Shown here one piece after another: positions 29,694-41,060 of a stretch of DNA of 64,000 nt (positions are counted from its first letter, which is position 1; each line of letters starts with the position of its first letter). The DNA is from Meconema thalassinum. Lineage: Eukaryota > Arthropoda > Insecta > Orthoptera > Tettigoniidae. The translations under genes and the position numbers were made by a program. The DNA is taken from assembly GCA_946902985.2 (NCBI GenBank), contig OX336389.2, forward strand, positions 977,898,084 through 977,962,083. Reading direction: 5' to 3'. The notes beneath the pieces were generated by a model. That model did no database searches. It saw nothing but the letters and a program-made list of their open reading frames with translations, and was not told the DNA's origin.

Positions 29694-31176
29694 CACTAGT
29701 GTCCAAAACTTAAGCATAAGTTACGAATAAGCAGGGCAATAGAAAATAAGCCGCAAATCGCATGACATGTGCACCTACCAACCTTACGTGTTCGCCATGT
29801 ATAGGAAAGGAGTATTCCCTGCTTTGACTAGCGGCGTAACTGCAAGGTAAACACTGCCAGTGCCTGCGCCCCATATTCCTCAGTCGTGTTTGCCCTGTTA
29901 TAGTGTGCAGAGTGGAGCCTTGTGGTGAACAGGACAACATAATGGCACAACGATGCCTTTTGAACCTCGTTTTGCAGGGTAGAATACTCAGCCGCCTGGA
30001 AGCAGGCCAGACACAGACCGAAGTCGCCGTATCCTTGAATGTGCCACAAAGTGTCATTTCCAGGCTTTGGAGACGATTTCGAGACACAGGAGATGTTAGT
30101 CGTAGGCCAGTACCAGGTCGACCAAGAGTAACCACCCTACAGGAGGACTGATATTCAGGCCTTAACCGCCCGACGAAATCTGAGTGGACCTGCAAGACAA
30201 TTGTCGGCGGAGCTTGCAGCCGTCTCAGGGGTTGTCGTTTCCCGGCAAACTGTGTACCGGAGGTCCAGAAGAGAAGTGCTGTTTGCCAGACGTCCAGTGG
30301 TATGCATCCCGCTCACTGCAGCACAGAGATAGGCCCGTTTACCATGGGACCGTCAACGTCGAAACTGGACCATGAATGAATGGAGGCATGTGCTCTTCAC
30401 AGATGAATCCCGCTTCAGTTTGCAGAACGATTCCTGTCGCACATTAAGCTGGAGATAACCGGGTAGCCAATACAACCACAGGAACATCGTGGAACGGGAC
30501 CAGTATGGTGGTGGTGGCGTCATGGTGTGTGGCGGCATCATGTTGAATGGCCATACGGACCTCCACATCTTCATGGGTGCTCCGAAAAACATTATGAACA
30601 CTCGGAGATACAGGGCTGAGGTACTGAGACCACATGTTCGAGTCTTCAGAGGAGCTGTTGGTCCAGACTTCCTCTCAATGGACGATAATGCCCGACCGCT
30701 CCGTGATGCTCTGGTGGATGGATTTCTTGCTGGGGAGGACATGCATCGCATGGGCCGGCCAGTGAGGTCTGCGGATCTGAATCCTATAGAAAATGCCTGG
30801 GATGCATTGGGGAGGCGAATTGCATCCCGTCAGTCTCCACCAAGGACCATCCAATACCTTCGCATTGCCCTTTCGGAGGAATGGGATAGACTGCCACAAG
30901 AGCTCTTGGACCATATGATAGAGAGCATACCACGTCACTGCGAAGCATGTGTGGCCATTAGCGATAACCATACACCTTATTGACAGCATACTTTGTTGTG
31001 GAAGACATTGCCCAGTTATGTTAGTTGTTGTGAAAGGTGTATCAGGACCTTTCTGACACAATTTTTTTTTGGACAAGTTGTGTGACATATGGTGTGTGAT
31101 TCAGCAATCCGTCTGACATTCCTATCAGGCACTATGGCCTCGTTTAGTGATTATGGTCAACTTTTGGACACTAGTG
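29694..31176 (+). mobile_element. Tc1-like transposon
   Basis: Ends CACTAGTGTCCAAAA and TTTTGGACACTAGTG are inverted. TA flanks at 29692-29693 and 31177-31178. It carries one transposase gene, broken in its middle third. Confidence 0.9.
29942..30983 (+). pseudogene. Tc1-like transposase (DD34E)
   Basis: The start at 29942 (MAQRCLLNLVLQGRILSRLE) leads into a paired-type helix-turn-helix: GQTQTEVAVSLNVPQSVISR and a GRPRVTT linker. A frameshift occurs near 30150. The first aspartate is in the FTDESRF region (about 30400) in another frame. From 30489 the frame is open to the stop: GGGGVMVCGGIM, then MDDNARP with the second aspartate, then RSADLNPIENAWDALGRRI with the glutamate, 34 residues apart. 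The final EEWDRLPQELLDHMIESIPR is the normal C-terminus. The enzyme mediates TA-targeted cut-and-paste; this copy is inactive. Confidence 0.88.
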
Positions 31177-31500
31177 TACATACAGACAGAGATTTGTGAG
31201 AGAGAGTTATAAACTTATTTCTATGTGTTTCTATGCTCTGCACAACAAGCTGCACTGTTTTTGCCATTCCTGAAAACATACATTTTTGGACTTGTCTGGT
31301 TTCTGGAATCAACCCTTCAACTATACTATGCATATATATATCATCTACTTACCTGGACAAGTCACTTTCCTTCTCTATATTATCCTTCCAAGCTTGACAA
31401 TATAAAGTATACACTTGTGAAACATGAAACCTTAATAAAACATGAATATTCAACAATAATTGGAAATTTAGAAAATGATGGCCTTATATGTATAGCCCTG

Positions 31501-32983
31501 CGCGGATGCGGATATCCGCAAAATTTTTTGCCACGCGGATATAGTTTGCATGGGTGTGCAGATGGCGGATAAGCTGCGGATAATGTTTGGAGAAAATTTG
31601 TGGATAGTTTATAGAATACAATCCGAACTTGTTGAATATCAATATTAGGACCTGGATATTTATGCCATATTTTTCCCTTATGTATTTTTCATGACAAATG
31701 TAAGATGATTTAAGCTAATCTCATTCAAATTATGTCATTAAGCATAATTAACACTCCGAACTGAAAAGGGTTGCAACTCTGGCTGTATAACATTCATTTT
31801 AAACATATGACTGGCCGTATATTTTGTTAAGAGCGATACGTGCGAAGTTTTCTCATATCTTCTTTCTTGCCTATGTATGACCTTCTAAGTACTTGAAGTA
31901 CCGTCTTTTAGCAAAATGAACTCGCGAAATATCACGAAATATGATTTATTGCGCGAATTGCACAAATAATCACGAAATATACTCCACTTGGTATGAAAAA
32001 ATGCTAAATATTATCGAAAAAGCTCTCCAATAAATGTTTAAATGCTTCTGAGGAATTGACCGTGGTGGTTTCCTTTTGATTTGGTTGATAGTGCAGCATA
32101 TTCTTTACACAAATGCCCACAAAGCCAGAAGTATGTGTATTCAGTTCCGCGATCTCTAAGGCTATCGATTATATCAAATGGCGTTGTGGTAGTAGATACA
32201 GCAATGCGAGTTCACCATTGATAAAAGTTATGCATGAAAACGCCGAAAACTAAAGTCACAACAGTTTTCTCGAGGGTCGAGAAATACAACAGTGAGGGGT
32301 TCAATGTATTTGATGCTATGAGAAAGATTCTAATGAGTAAATTCTGCTATGTTCGTATTCAGTGGGAACGAAAAGACACGTGCGATAAACACTGCAGAGA
32401 TCCAGAAACGCATAAAAAGAAGATGAAAGAAGCAAATGAACATAATTCTAAGCAGCAAATAACAATCGGTGATACTCGGCACATCGCGTAGAGGTTGAAA
32501 AGTGATATGAGAGCAATTTGTAACAGACACAACAAAGCAAACATTATGGTTTCAGACGTCTAATGTGAACAGCGACAGGGGCTTTTCTGCTTATGCAAAT
32601 ATACTTTCTGACTTTAAAACCCCTTATCACATTATTTGTTCCCATATTATAAGGAAGATTTCAGAAGAAACATCGATCATTATGACAATTTATTTCACTA
32701 AATTCCCACCGAAATAGTGTCAGTTTTAACACCGAAATCAACAGTTTTATTTCACCAAAAAATAAGGCAATAATGACATACAAAGCCTAAGGGAACGACT
32801 TTTTTCTCAAATGTCTAAATATGTTGCTTTAGTAATTTATGCTTTATCTAATTAAAAATATTATTGTAATGCCAGTAAATTCGGATAACAAACATGCGAA
32901 TGCGTAAAAAAGTCGTGTGGATGCGAGGCGGATAACAGTTGTGCGGATGCAGATAGCATTTTGCTTATCCGCACAGGGCTCTA
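31501..32983 (+). mobile_element. Non-autonomous hAT element
   Basis: Ends TATAGCCCTGCGCGGAT and the inverse of TAGAGCCCTGTGCGGAT, with exact 8-bp duplications CTTATATG at 31493-31500 and 32984-32991. The GCGGATN motif is repeated many times near both ends (subterminal repeats). It keeps only the N-terminal finger of a transposase. Confidence 0.85.
32234..32491 (+). pseudogene. hAT N-terminal CGGBP1/BED-like zinc finger
   Basis: The frame reads KTKVTTVFSRVEKYNSEGFN then VFDAMRKILMSKFCYVRIQW ERKDTCDKHC and a THKKKMK tail. This is the finger found at the start of a hAT group related to vertebrate CGGBP1: C...C (first cysteine partly lost), W-E-RKDT and HC...H. A stop at 32491 ends it. The catalytic domain is deleted, consistent with a non-autonomous element. 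Confidence 0.6.
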
Positions 32984-33414
32984 CTTATATGACACAGCTG
33001 TGAAGAACACATATTTCATACATTACATATATACAGTATTTATCTTTTCCTTTCAGTGTCCTGTCTACTGTAGTCTGGATGCATCTGTTTGCGAACAATT
33101 TGCATCCATGACCCCCTATTAGCAGTTAGCACTGCAGCCACCTTTGCTTCTACATTTCTCACTCTGAAATCGTTCAACACTGGATCTAACCCTTGTCTCC
33201 TCTCCTTCTCTTACCCACTACAGCCGAGCTCATTAACCATTCAGGTAATCTCTCTTTAGGGGCAGATGACCTCACTGTTCCACCCCTTAAAACATCAATA
33301 ACTAATTAATATCTCCTCCCCCATTCTCAACACATGACCCCATCATCTGAATTGGTTTATACGAACAGCTTCATCTAGCGTGTTCCTAACTTAGCCTTTA
33401 TCACTTCATTGCGA

Positions 33415-36089
33415 TAGGGTGACCAGACGTCCCGTTTTTAACGGGATTGTCCCTTCTTTCAGTAGTTGGTCCCGACAAATCTTTGACGGGACGCAAAATG
33501 TCCCGTTTTCTTAACATTCGCCCCGTTAAAGCCTGTTACTTGAGATATTTTTATGTGTGCGCAGTTTTGCGTACATGCTTTACTTAATTCATTTCTTTTT
33601 CTGTATCCCAAGATTCAAATATTATCCGAGAGATACTTCGTAGAAAGTATCGCCAATCAACCAACACTATAATTCTCTTTCCTAGGGTAATTTCGGAAAT
33701 GATTCGCATCCATAGGGATAATTTTGTAGGCTGTGGTTGGCATACATGCCGATGCATGAGGAATAACAAATTTGTAACATAACACCATCGTTGCATGCGA
33801 GGGAAACTTTGTTTTATTGTAAGTAATGGTGCTCGATACATAAAACTTCACGTTTAACGTCTTATAATGTTTACAAGCACGCGTCTTTCAGGACTCTATA
33901 GTTACTAATCGTGACGAGTTGTTCCGCAATATTTTATCAATAGTTGAGAATGCCGAAACGAAAGTGTAATTTCACGGATGTATTAAAGGAAGAATTTCCT
34001 TTTCTTAAGGAAGATCAAGACAAAATAGTGTGTACTTTATGTAAAAGTGCGTTTTCTATCGAACATGGCGGTCGATCGGACATTTTCCAACATATACAAA
34101 AGAAGAAGCATAAAGTGGCAGAGGCTGCTAAGAGTTCAAGCCATAAATTAACCTCCTTCATGACAACACAAGGGAAAGAGGATGAAGAAGGCAAACGTCT
34201 AGCTGCTTTAGAAGGTGTGTTTACTTTTCATACGGTTAAACATAACCACTCCTTCAGATCGATGGATTGCACATCAACTCTTGTGCGTACTTTATTTGAA
34301 AGGAAGTTTACATGTGGGAGAACCAAGTGTGAGGCCATCGTAGTTAATGTCTTAGCTCCTTTTGCGTTAAGCGAAATCACCAGTGACTTGCAAAATGCCA
34401 GATATGTATCAGTTACGGTTGATACTTCAAACCACAACAACTTGAAATTATTTCCAGTACTTGTAAGGTATTTCGTACCAAATAAAGGCGTTCAATCAAA
34501 TTTCTTGAGTTTCAAGCACTTTCCGGGGAAACAGCAGAGATGCTAACAAACCACATTCTTCACATCTTGGAACAATACAAGTTAACTGACAAAGTTATTG
34601 CTTTCTGTGGTGATAACTGCAATACCAACTTCGGTGGGGTTGGAAGAAAAGGCACCAACAATGGTGGAGGGGATAAATGAAAACATTTTTGGAATAGGTT
34701 GTGCTGCCCACATTGTACACAACGCTATGCAGACAAGTGCAGACATTTTACCTATTGATGTTGACACAATTGTTAATAAAGTGTTCCAGTATTTTCACAT
34801 TTATGCTGTTCGAGTGGCTGAATTGAAGAGCTTCTGTGAGTTTGTGGATGTTGAGTACAAGCAGATATTGGGAAGTGTAAAAACAAGATGGCTTTCTTTA
34901 CAACCAGCTGTTAACAGACTTATTGATATGTTTGATAGTCTTAAGTCTTATTTTCTTTCAAAAGAAAAGTGTCCTTTTTCAGTAATCCACAATCCTTACT
35001 TTGGCTTCATTTTATTAATTCACAACTCAAGGTGTGTGCAAACACAATAAAAAAAATTGAGAAAGACAATATATGTGGCAGTGAAGTTGCTAATGAATTA
35101 CATGCCTTGATAAATAAGCTAGTGTGCAGGAAGGACCAGAATTTTCGAACATCCATAATGATCTCTTTACTAAAGCAATTAGAAGATGGTGGTTTGATCA
35201 ATGATAAATTTACGGAGTCTCGAACAGTTTTTATGTCACTTTCCATCAATACATGGAGAACTGGACACTACCCTTCGATAAACTGAAAGAACTTCAGTGG
35301 GTTCAGCTGAATAGTCCTCCATTGTGGAATGAGGTTCAGCAGTGTGTGCAGTGGATTGCAGAAATCTACAGTCATTAGAAAAATATGATGATGATGATGA
35401 TAATTGTTGTTTTAAGGGGCTATTTGATGAAGTAAGACATGTCCAAAACATTTTTGAAGCAAAAAGTGAAACATGGAAGATAAATGGTACAGCAACTGAA
35501 GAGTGGGTTGAGATATTTAGTGTTATGGACAGGGAAAACATTGAATACAAATGTATTGCGTGTCTTGTGACCTTTGCTTTGACGATTCCAGGAACTAATA
35601 CAACCTCAGAGAGAGCATTTTCAATTATCAATTGTATGTGGTCAGATGAAAAGAACAGGCTCAATGTTGAAACTGTTAAGGCAATGATCTTGACCAAGAC
35701 ACATTTTCGTGATGTATCTTGCTCAAGTTTCTATAAATTTTTGTTAGAACACCCAAACCTTTTGAAGGAAATTCGTAACTCTTTAAAGTATATAAAAAGA
35801 AAAGACTGACCCAGATATTGAATGTGAATCGGTTTTCTTGGTCAAGGATTCAATATAGCCCATAAGTGATATTTTTTAAAATGTATGTTAGGTTGTATAA
35901 TTTTTAGAATATGTTTGAGAGTGACTATATAGACGTGATTTAAGAAATGCAATATACCAGATCATGTTTTAGTGAATAAAATATTTGTTTTGAAATTAAA
36001 TATCATAAATATTGCACAAATGCCCAATTATAGGCTCCGCTTTCTCGACAGACAATAATTGACGTGACATGCCCGAGTGTCCTTACGAG
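33415..36089 (+). mobile_element. hAT transposon inside N1 copy 1
   Basis: The left end AGGGTGACCAGACGTCCCG is a typical hAT terminus. The right end is poorly preserved near 36070, and a clear 8-bp duplication cannot be shown. The transposase remnants (33944-35809) fill it. N1 sequence resumes at about 36090. Confidence 0.7.
33944..35809 (+). pseudogene. hAT transposase with BED finger, frameshifted
   Basis: From ATG 33950 (MPKRKCNFTDVLKEEFPFLK) comes a BED finger CTLCKSAFSIEHGGRSDIFQ HI...H (residues ~28-60). Then FTCGRTKCEAIVVNVLAPFA and the VSVTVDTSNHNNLKLFPVLV block with a first-aspartate position, to 34546. Frameshifts follow at about 34545 and 35050. Later frames give GIGCAAHIVHNAMQTSADIL (the C/H block, 34690), KTRWLSLQPAVNRL (34880) and the C-terminal dimerisation block NTTSERAFSIINCMWSDEKN RL (35600-35665), ending at 35809. 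The family is abundant in insects and fish. Three or more shifts make it inactive. Confidence 0.88.
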
Positions 36090-36222
36090 CACCTTTCTGC
36101 TCCTACTCCTATCTTTTTTGTCCCAGCAATCATCCAAGCTGACCTCATATCAGTTACCTCCAGCTTATACACTGACCGGCAAAAAATGTGGAACACTTTA
36201 ATTTTTTATGAAATTTCTTAAT

Positions 36223-37282
36223 TTATTCCACTAAAATGTTCACAACTCGTCGAATGGCATCTGCCGGGATGCGATCCCATTCCTCCAGCAGCGATGTTCT
36301 CAGTTGTGCCAAGGTGGTGTGGTCACGCTGTCTGACGTTCCTTCCAAGCATATCCCATACATGTTCGATGGGGTTCAAGTCAGGACTACGAGCTGGCCAA
36401 TCCAGGGTTTGAATCCCCACTTCCTGCAGATATTGTACAACACAGCGAGCAGTATGAGGGCGGGCATTATCCTGCATCAGAATGAAATTCTGACCAATGA
36501 AAGCCGCAGGCATTATCCTGCATCAGAATGAAATTCTGACCAATGAAAGCCGCAGGCATTATCCTGCATCAGAATGAAATTCTGACCAATGAAAGCCGCA
36601 AAGGGCATCACATGGTTCATCAGGATCTCTTTGATGTACCTTTGGGAATTGAGGGTCCCATGATCGATGCACACCAACTCAGTGCGGGCCATAACGTTGA
36701 TGCCACCCCACACCTAAACCGAGCCACCTCCAAATGGAGTCCTGGAGGAGAAAGCAACAGGGCTGTACCTTTCCCCGTGCCTTCTCCACACTCTCTCTCT
36801 TCCATCAGGAGATCTAAAATCAAAGCGACTCTCGTCAGTAAAGAGAACAGAGACCCACTGCTCGTGGGTCCATCCCAGATGCTGCCTTGCGAAGCGAAGA
36901 CACGCGCCTCTGTGATGTAATTCGAGTGCGGGTCCACGTGCAGGTCTCCTGGACGAAAGATGAGCTTCTCAAACCTTCTTCTTACTGTTCGCTCACTCAT
37001 TCACACATTTCTGACATTTTCCAGTTGATTTCGTGCCTGGACTGCTGTGGTATGACGATCACGCAGAACTTGCAGGGTGAGAAATCTGTCATCCCTGGCA
37101 CTTGTGCTTCTTCTACGGCCTGAACCTCGGCTCCTGTCGTATGTTTGGAGTTCTCTGTAACGTTGCACTGTGCGATGAATTCTACCGAGAGATGATCTAA
37201 TGACCTCAGCAACATAACGGAAGCTACGGCCATCCTCCACCAATGCAACTGCTTGTGCAGCTCCTTCACAACTAAGAGGCAT
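36223..37282 (-). pseudogene. Tc1-like transposase (DD34E) with a 46-bp triplication
   Basis: Start at 37282: MPLSCEGAAQAVALVEDGRS FRYVAEVI..., then a GSGRRRSTSARDDRF linker and MSERTVRRRFEKLIFRPGDL. The catalytic third is MWGGINVMARTELVCIDHGT then FIGQNFILMQDNARPHTAR (second aspartate) and RSPDLNPIEHVWDMLGR (glutamate), 34 residues apart. The segment coding FIGQNFILMQDNA is present three times in tandem (unit starts at 36465, 36511 and 36557, 46 bp each). Because 46 is not a multiple of three, the frame is lost there. A further shift lies near 36750-36950. Confidence 0.88.
36465..36602. repeat. Three tandem 46-bp units within a Tc1 gene
   Basis: CATTATCCTGCATCAGAATG AAATTCTGACCAATG is repeated perfectly or nearly so at 46-bp intervals. 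It spans the codons of the second catalytic aspartate. Confidence 0.92.
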
Positions 37283-37671
37283 GTTTTAGTGTGAACTGCA
37301 CATGGATAACTTACTAAAATATATGACAATGGTTCACATGTGTTCAACAAATGCCAGTTGTATCCCTCGAACAACAATAAGCGAGCGGCAACACTCATAA
37401 ACCTTAAACGCTTACAGTGCGCTTCCCGCCATAAAACCATTAAGATAGGCTCATCGAAGATTGGGGGTAATTGGTGGTAATAAATCACCCTAAGAAATGT
37501 CATATTATCAATTTCTATTCAAGGATGTTTCAGATGATGTTCTAATGCATGAAAAGCTTTTAAAATGTGATTACATCTTTTAAAATGTGATTACATCTTT
37601 TTCATGGCTAATTTTATACTATTTATAGTACTGTACTTTTTTAACTGTTCCACTTTTTTTGCCGGTCAGTG

Positions 37672-37848
37672 TATATCAAGACATTCTGAATCTAACCAGC
37701 TCTCACTTTCACACAGCAAAATGTCTAAATACTGAGGGATGTAGGGAGAGTTTCATCGCTAGACTAACTTCTTTCTTGCAGAATATTGTAGATTGCAACT
37801 GAGAGCTGACTGCATAGGCTTTTCTGCACTCGCACAAAATAAACAAGA
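37672..37848 (-). mobile_element. N1 copy 1, segment between Tc1 and Penelope-like insertion
   Basis: Matches 44345-44475 of copy 2: CTGAATCTAACCAGCTCTCA, ATACTGAGGGATGTAG and GAGAGTTTCATCGCTA. The join to 39031 lacks about 20 bp relative to copy 2. Confidence 0.75.
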
Positions 37849-38105
37849 AACAACAATACCAAAAAGCAGGCATCTATAGATTAGAATGCAATACATGCAA
37901 AAACCCCTAAGTAGGGCAATCTGGCAGGGATATTCAATTTTGTTACAAAGAACATACTAATACACTAAAACACCGAAGATACTCGGCAATGGGTGAGCAT
38001 GGATAACATTAATCATCACCTTACTCACATAAATCAGGATCTCAAAATATTACACATGATAAATAACAGCACTTTCAAGAATATATTGGAAAGATTACAG
38101 ATATA
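37836..38105 (+). pseudogene. Penelope-type GIY-YIG endonuclease remnant
   Basis: One frame reads NKKQQYQKAGIYRLECNTCK NP, a stop, then VGQSGRDIQFCYKEHTNTLK HRRYSAMGEHG. GIY at 37869-37877 followed by CNTC and (Y)VGQSGR with KEH and H-R-YS-GEH is the order of the Penelope endonuclease, which carries an extra CxxC beside the GIY-YIG fold. The catalytic arginine of the GQSGR turn is present, and the YIG tyrosine is replaced by the stop region. Several stops follow. This domain nicks the target DNA for insertion. It is the only recognisable Penelope protein part in the window. Confidence 0.78.
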
Positions 38106-39030
38106 CGTTGATCAAACAACGCTTCCCAAAAATAATTTAAACTAAAATACAAATGAAAATAACCTTATATTTAATTCTCAACAGACTTTAAAAGGAAAAA
38201 CCAAGATTTGAATGATCCGCTGTGAACTGGACAGTGGACAAGCAAGTCATACCCTTCCCACAACCCCTCCCACCTCCCATGTCCTGCCCCGGCCCCCTAC
38301 TTCCCCTCCCGGCACCAAGTGCCAGCCTCTTTCTCAAACACCTCCAGATTCAGTTGACAGCTGACCATCTGCAATATATAACACGCTATCGCATAAATCG
38401 GGCGAGATCCATTCTTTATGTTAAACACAGATAACCACATCATTCTTTTAAATTTTTTTACAATGATTATTTCCGTATTTTATAGTGTCACTTTTCCAAC
38501 ACTGAAGGATGGTACTTAATGTTTTTTGTAACAGGTATTGTCCCTGGCATTAGAACCGTTCCAAGTGACACCATAGAACAAACAATATTTTGATCAAGTA
38601 AGTTCCTCAATAAATAATGAAACACACATAAAATTAAATTCCACTTGATTTTAAACTAAACCAAGAAAATTATTTCCTTACTTATAGGAACCATACGACA
38701 CTTCACCTGCTGATTAGAAGAGCCTGTACTGACAAGTTTTAAGGAACATCCATGGATTCAAATTATATGTATCACCTTTCAGGCATAGAATATGCCTTTC
38801 ATGTATTTTTAAAACTAATGTTTTCTGTATTATTATTATATATTAGCTATATAGTATTAGTTACCTGCCAGTATCAATGTATTTTAGATTTGATAAAACT
38901 AAGTGCTGAAGAAGAGTTTGGTGTTCAGAACTTGAAACAAGTACACTACTAATTGAATTTTCAAATAATTAAAAAATTAAGTATTGACTGGGTGGAATTT
39001 TATATGTATTTAAAAAACTTTTTCTTTCTT
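37849..39030 (+). mobile_element. Penelope-like element C: endonuclease domain plus hammerhead-bearing end
   Basis: A 5'-truncated element inserted in N1. It begins inside a decayed GIY-YIG endonuclease region and ends about 85 bp after a hammerhead-like motif at 38902-38947. That order (endonuclease, 3' untranslated region, ribozyme-bearing terminal repeat) fits Penelope-like elements. A C-rich stretch at 38250-38320 lies between. No target duplication is visible. Confidence 0.7.
38902..38947 (+). ncRNA. Hammerhead-ribozyme-like motif in element C
   Basis: AGTG, CTGAAGA (38906-38912), an extra A, stem II GAGTTT/AGAACTT-type pairing of six (two G-U) with an 8-nt loop, GAAA at 38934-38937, C-AA-G, cleavage triplet GTA ending 38943, then CACT pairing with AGTG. 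It is an independent sequence with the same layout as those in elements A and B. Confidence 0.68.
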
Positions 39031-39188
39031 CATACTACCATCCTGAGAAGATATACAGCGAACCAATTTAGATCCTCCTACCTGGCATTCTATTTTTGTG
39101 TTTCTTCCCTGCTAACTCACCTTCAATTTTGAAATAATGATTTCCATACATTTCTGTTTAAGTTTTCAATGGAGTTTGCCGTCACAAC

Positions 39189-39223
<35 letters not shown>

Positions 39224-41060
39224 AATCGGTTTCCACCTAATTGAATCTCACGCGGCCAGTTTATGCCCTTTAGCAAATGGTCCATATATAAAATAAACAG
39301 TAGTGGTCAAAAATTACTGCCTTCCCTCACTTCTGTAACAACTTTAAACCAAGAACTCATCCTACCATCAACTCTCACTGCAGCCCAATACATAAATACT
39401 TTTAATTGCCTGTAGCAGCCTTCCCTAGATACTGTAAGCCCTTAGGATTCTCAGCATATTTTCCCTTAGTACTCTATAATACGCCTTCTCTAGATCTACA
39501 AAACAGAAACATTACTATCTATTCCTCTCTTAGCGTTTCTCAATAACTTGGCGCACACCAGAAAATTGATCCTGACATCTTTGTTGTGGTCTAAAATCAC
39601 ATTGGTTCTCGTCCATCTTACTCTCGGCCAATGAACAAGCTTTCCTTTCCAGAATGCCTAAGTACACTTCGCATGGAACACTTATCAAAGAAATGCCTCT
39701 ATAGTTGTTACAATCTTTCCTATTACCTTGTTTATAATTTGGGGCGATTACTGCTTTGGTCCAGTCAGAGGGTATCTTTCCTAAATCCCGTGCCAATTCA
39801 ATTATACTATGCAACCATTTCCGCCCTGCTTTCCTACTATATTTTACTATTTCTGGCCGAATATTATCTACCCTGCTGCTTTGTGACATTGTAGTTAATT
39901 TACCAACCTCTCTACTTCCTCAACTGTGATCCTGTTCTCATCCTCATTCTCATCCTGCATAATCTCAAAATGTGCCACATTGCCAGATTAGTCTCCATTT
40001 ACATTTAGCAAGTTTTTGAAGTAATCTTGCCATCTCTCCAGTGCTTCCTTGGCATCTACAATAAGTTTCCCTAAATTATCCAAAACACTCTAATATTCTT
40101 TTTAACACTCAAAATTGGCTTTCATTTGACCTAAAATATATCTCCAAATTTCGTCCCATGATTTCCTTTTGGACTCCACTATTAGTTGTTTGGTCGTGGT
40201 CCTTTCCACTTCATCAAGCTTCCCTGCTGGATACCTTGTGTGGAGTCATTTTTGTAAGCCGCCTTTTTGCTTTTACAAGCCGACTTCACTATGTCATTAC
40301 ACCAGGGAGTGTGCCTTTTCCTGTCTTTACACACTGTTTTCCCAAGCCAGACCTTTGCTACTTCTAGCACTGCATCCCTGTATCCTGACCATGTCCCTTT
40401 CCATGTCCTGCAATTCTTTACTATCTACTCTTTAGAATTTCTCATCAATGATTTACTTGTATTTCTGCCTATGTTTCTCATATTGGAGATTTTCAACCCT
40501 AATCCACCTGCAAAGAGCACTCACTTTTTGCACCTTAGGCCGAACTGTGCTCAATTCTCAGCAGATCAGTTGTGCTGTTTCCTAAAAAAAGAAGCCCCTC
40601 AATACCATGCAATTCCTTATCAAATTCCTTAATTCAAAGTAACGATGTAGTCTATTATTGACCTGGTTCCTCTACCCTCCCATGTGCATCTGTGAATCTC
40701 CATATGCCCTGAGAATATGGCTACAGCAGATAACCCGATGCTAGCACTGAAACAGTTTCCATTGGTGTTAGTTTCCTAGCCTCGCCCCTCTTACCCATGA
40801 CCTTCTCATACCCCCGTCCTATTTCCTATCCTAGCATTGAAAACCCCCATCAGCACTACTTTATCCTCATTGTTTACTCGCACTACCACGCCACTCAGTG
40901 TCTCATAAAATCTGTCTACTTCGGCCGGATCCGCTCCTTCACATTGAACATATTTTGAAACAATCCTGACCCGATTTGTTGACATTTCCCATCTACCCAC
41001 ACTAATCGTTCATTTACGTATCTCACAGAGACTGTTACATTCTAAAGTTCTCTCGACACT
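39031..41060 (-). pseudogene. N1 copy 1 endonuclease and reverse transcriptase remnants
   Basis: Minus-strand pieces. The endonuclease-like block GADPAEVDRFYETLSGVVVR then DKVVLMGVFNARIGNRTG (40806-41000, EEP fold with GDFNA changed to GVFNA). A linker HTPWCNDIVKSACKSKKAAY (about 40260). RT with DNIRPEIVKYSRKAGRKWLH, DWTKAVIAPNYKQGNRKDCN, NYRGISLISVP and ENQCDFRPQQRCQDQF (39530-39890). The YADD region is replaced here by a (CAT)n expansion (39189-39222) but survives in copy 2. Clade uncertain: the RT strings fit RTE/CR1-related elements. Confidence 0.75.

Larger units (their letters stand above)
28883..31312 (+). mobile_element. Unclassified inverted-repeat transposon, opened by Tc1
   Basis: GAAGGGTTGATTCC followed by AAACCAGACAAGTCC at 28883 is answered by the inverse ending near 31312, about 40 bp of terminal repeat. 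Possible 4-bp duplications AACT flank it. Related AGCAGAC..GTCC words recur inside at 28990 and 29622, like subterminal binding sites. A protein fragment lies at 29101-29523. Confidence 0.5.
36170..37671 (-). mobile_element. Tc1-like transposon inside N1 copy 1
   Basis: Ends CACTGACCGGCAAAAAA and the inverse TTTTTTTGCCGGTCAGTG, with TA at 36168-36169 and 37672-37673. N1 sequence is continuous across the insertion. Transposase is on the minus strand. Confidence 0.9.
33045..41060 (-). mobile_element. Non-LTR retrotransposon family N1, copy 1, fragmented by insertions
   Basis: Pieces in minus-strand order 5' to 3': 41060-39031 (endonuclease, RT), 37848-37672, 36169-36090 and 33414-33045 (3' end). 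They align with the continuous copy 2 (43095-44790) once the hAT, Tc1 and Penelope-like insertions are removed. The 5' end is uncertain. Confidence 0.78.

Noticed and set aside
30353..31088. Long minus-strand open frames opposite the Tc1 gene
   Set aside because: Antisense shadows of the plus-strand transposase, which has all catalytic motifs.
39189..39222. (CAT)n tract as a coding histidine repeat
   Set aside because: It replaces the RT YADD region of a decayed retroelement; copy 2 shows normal sequence.
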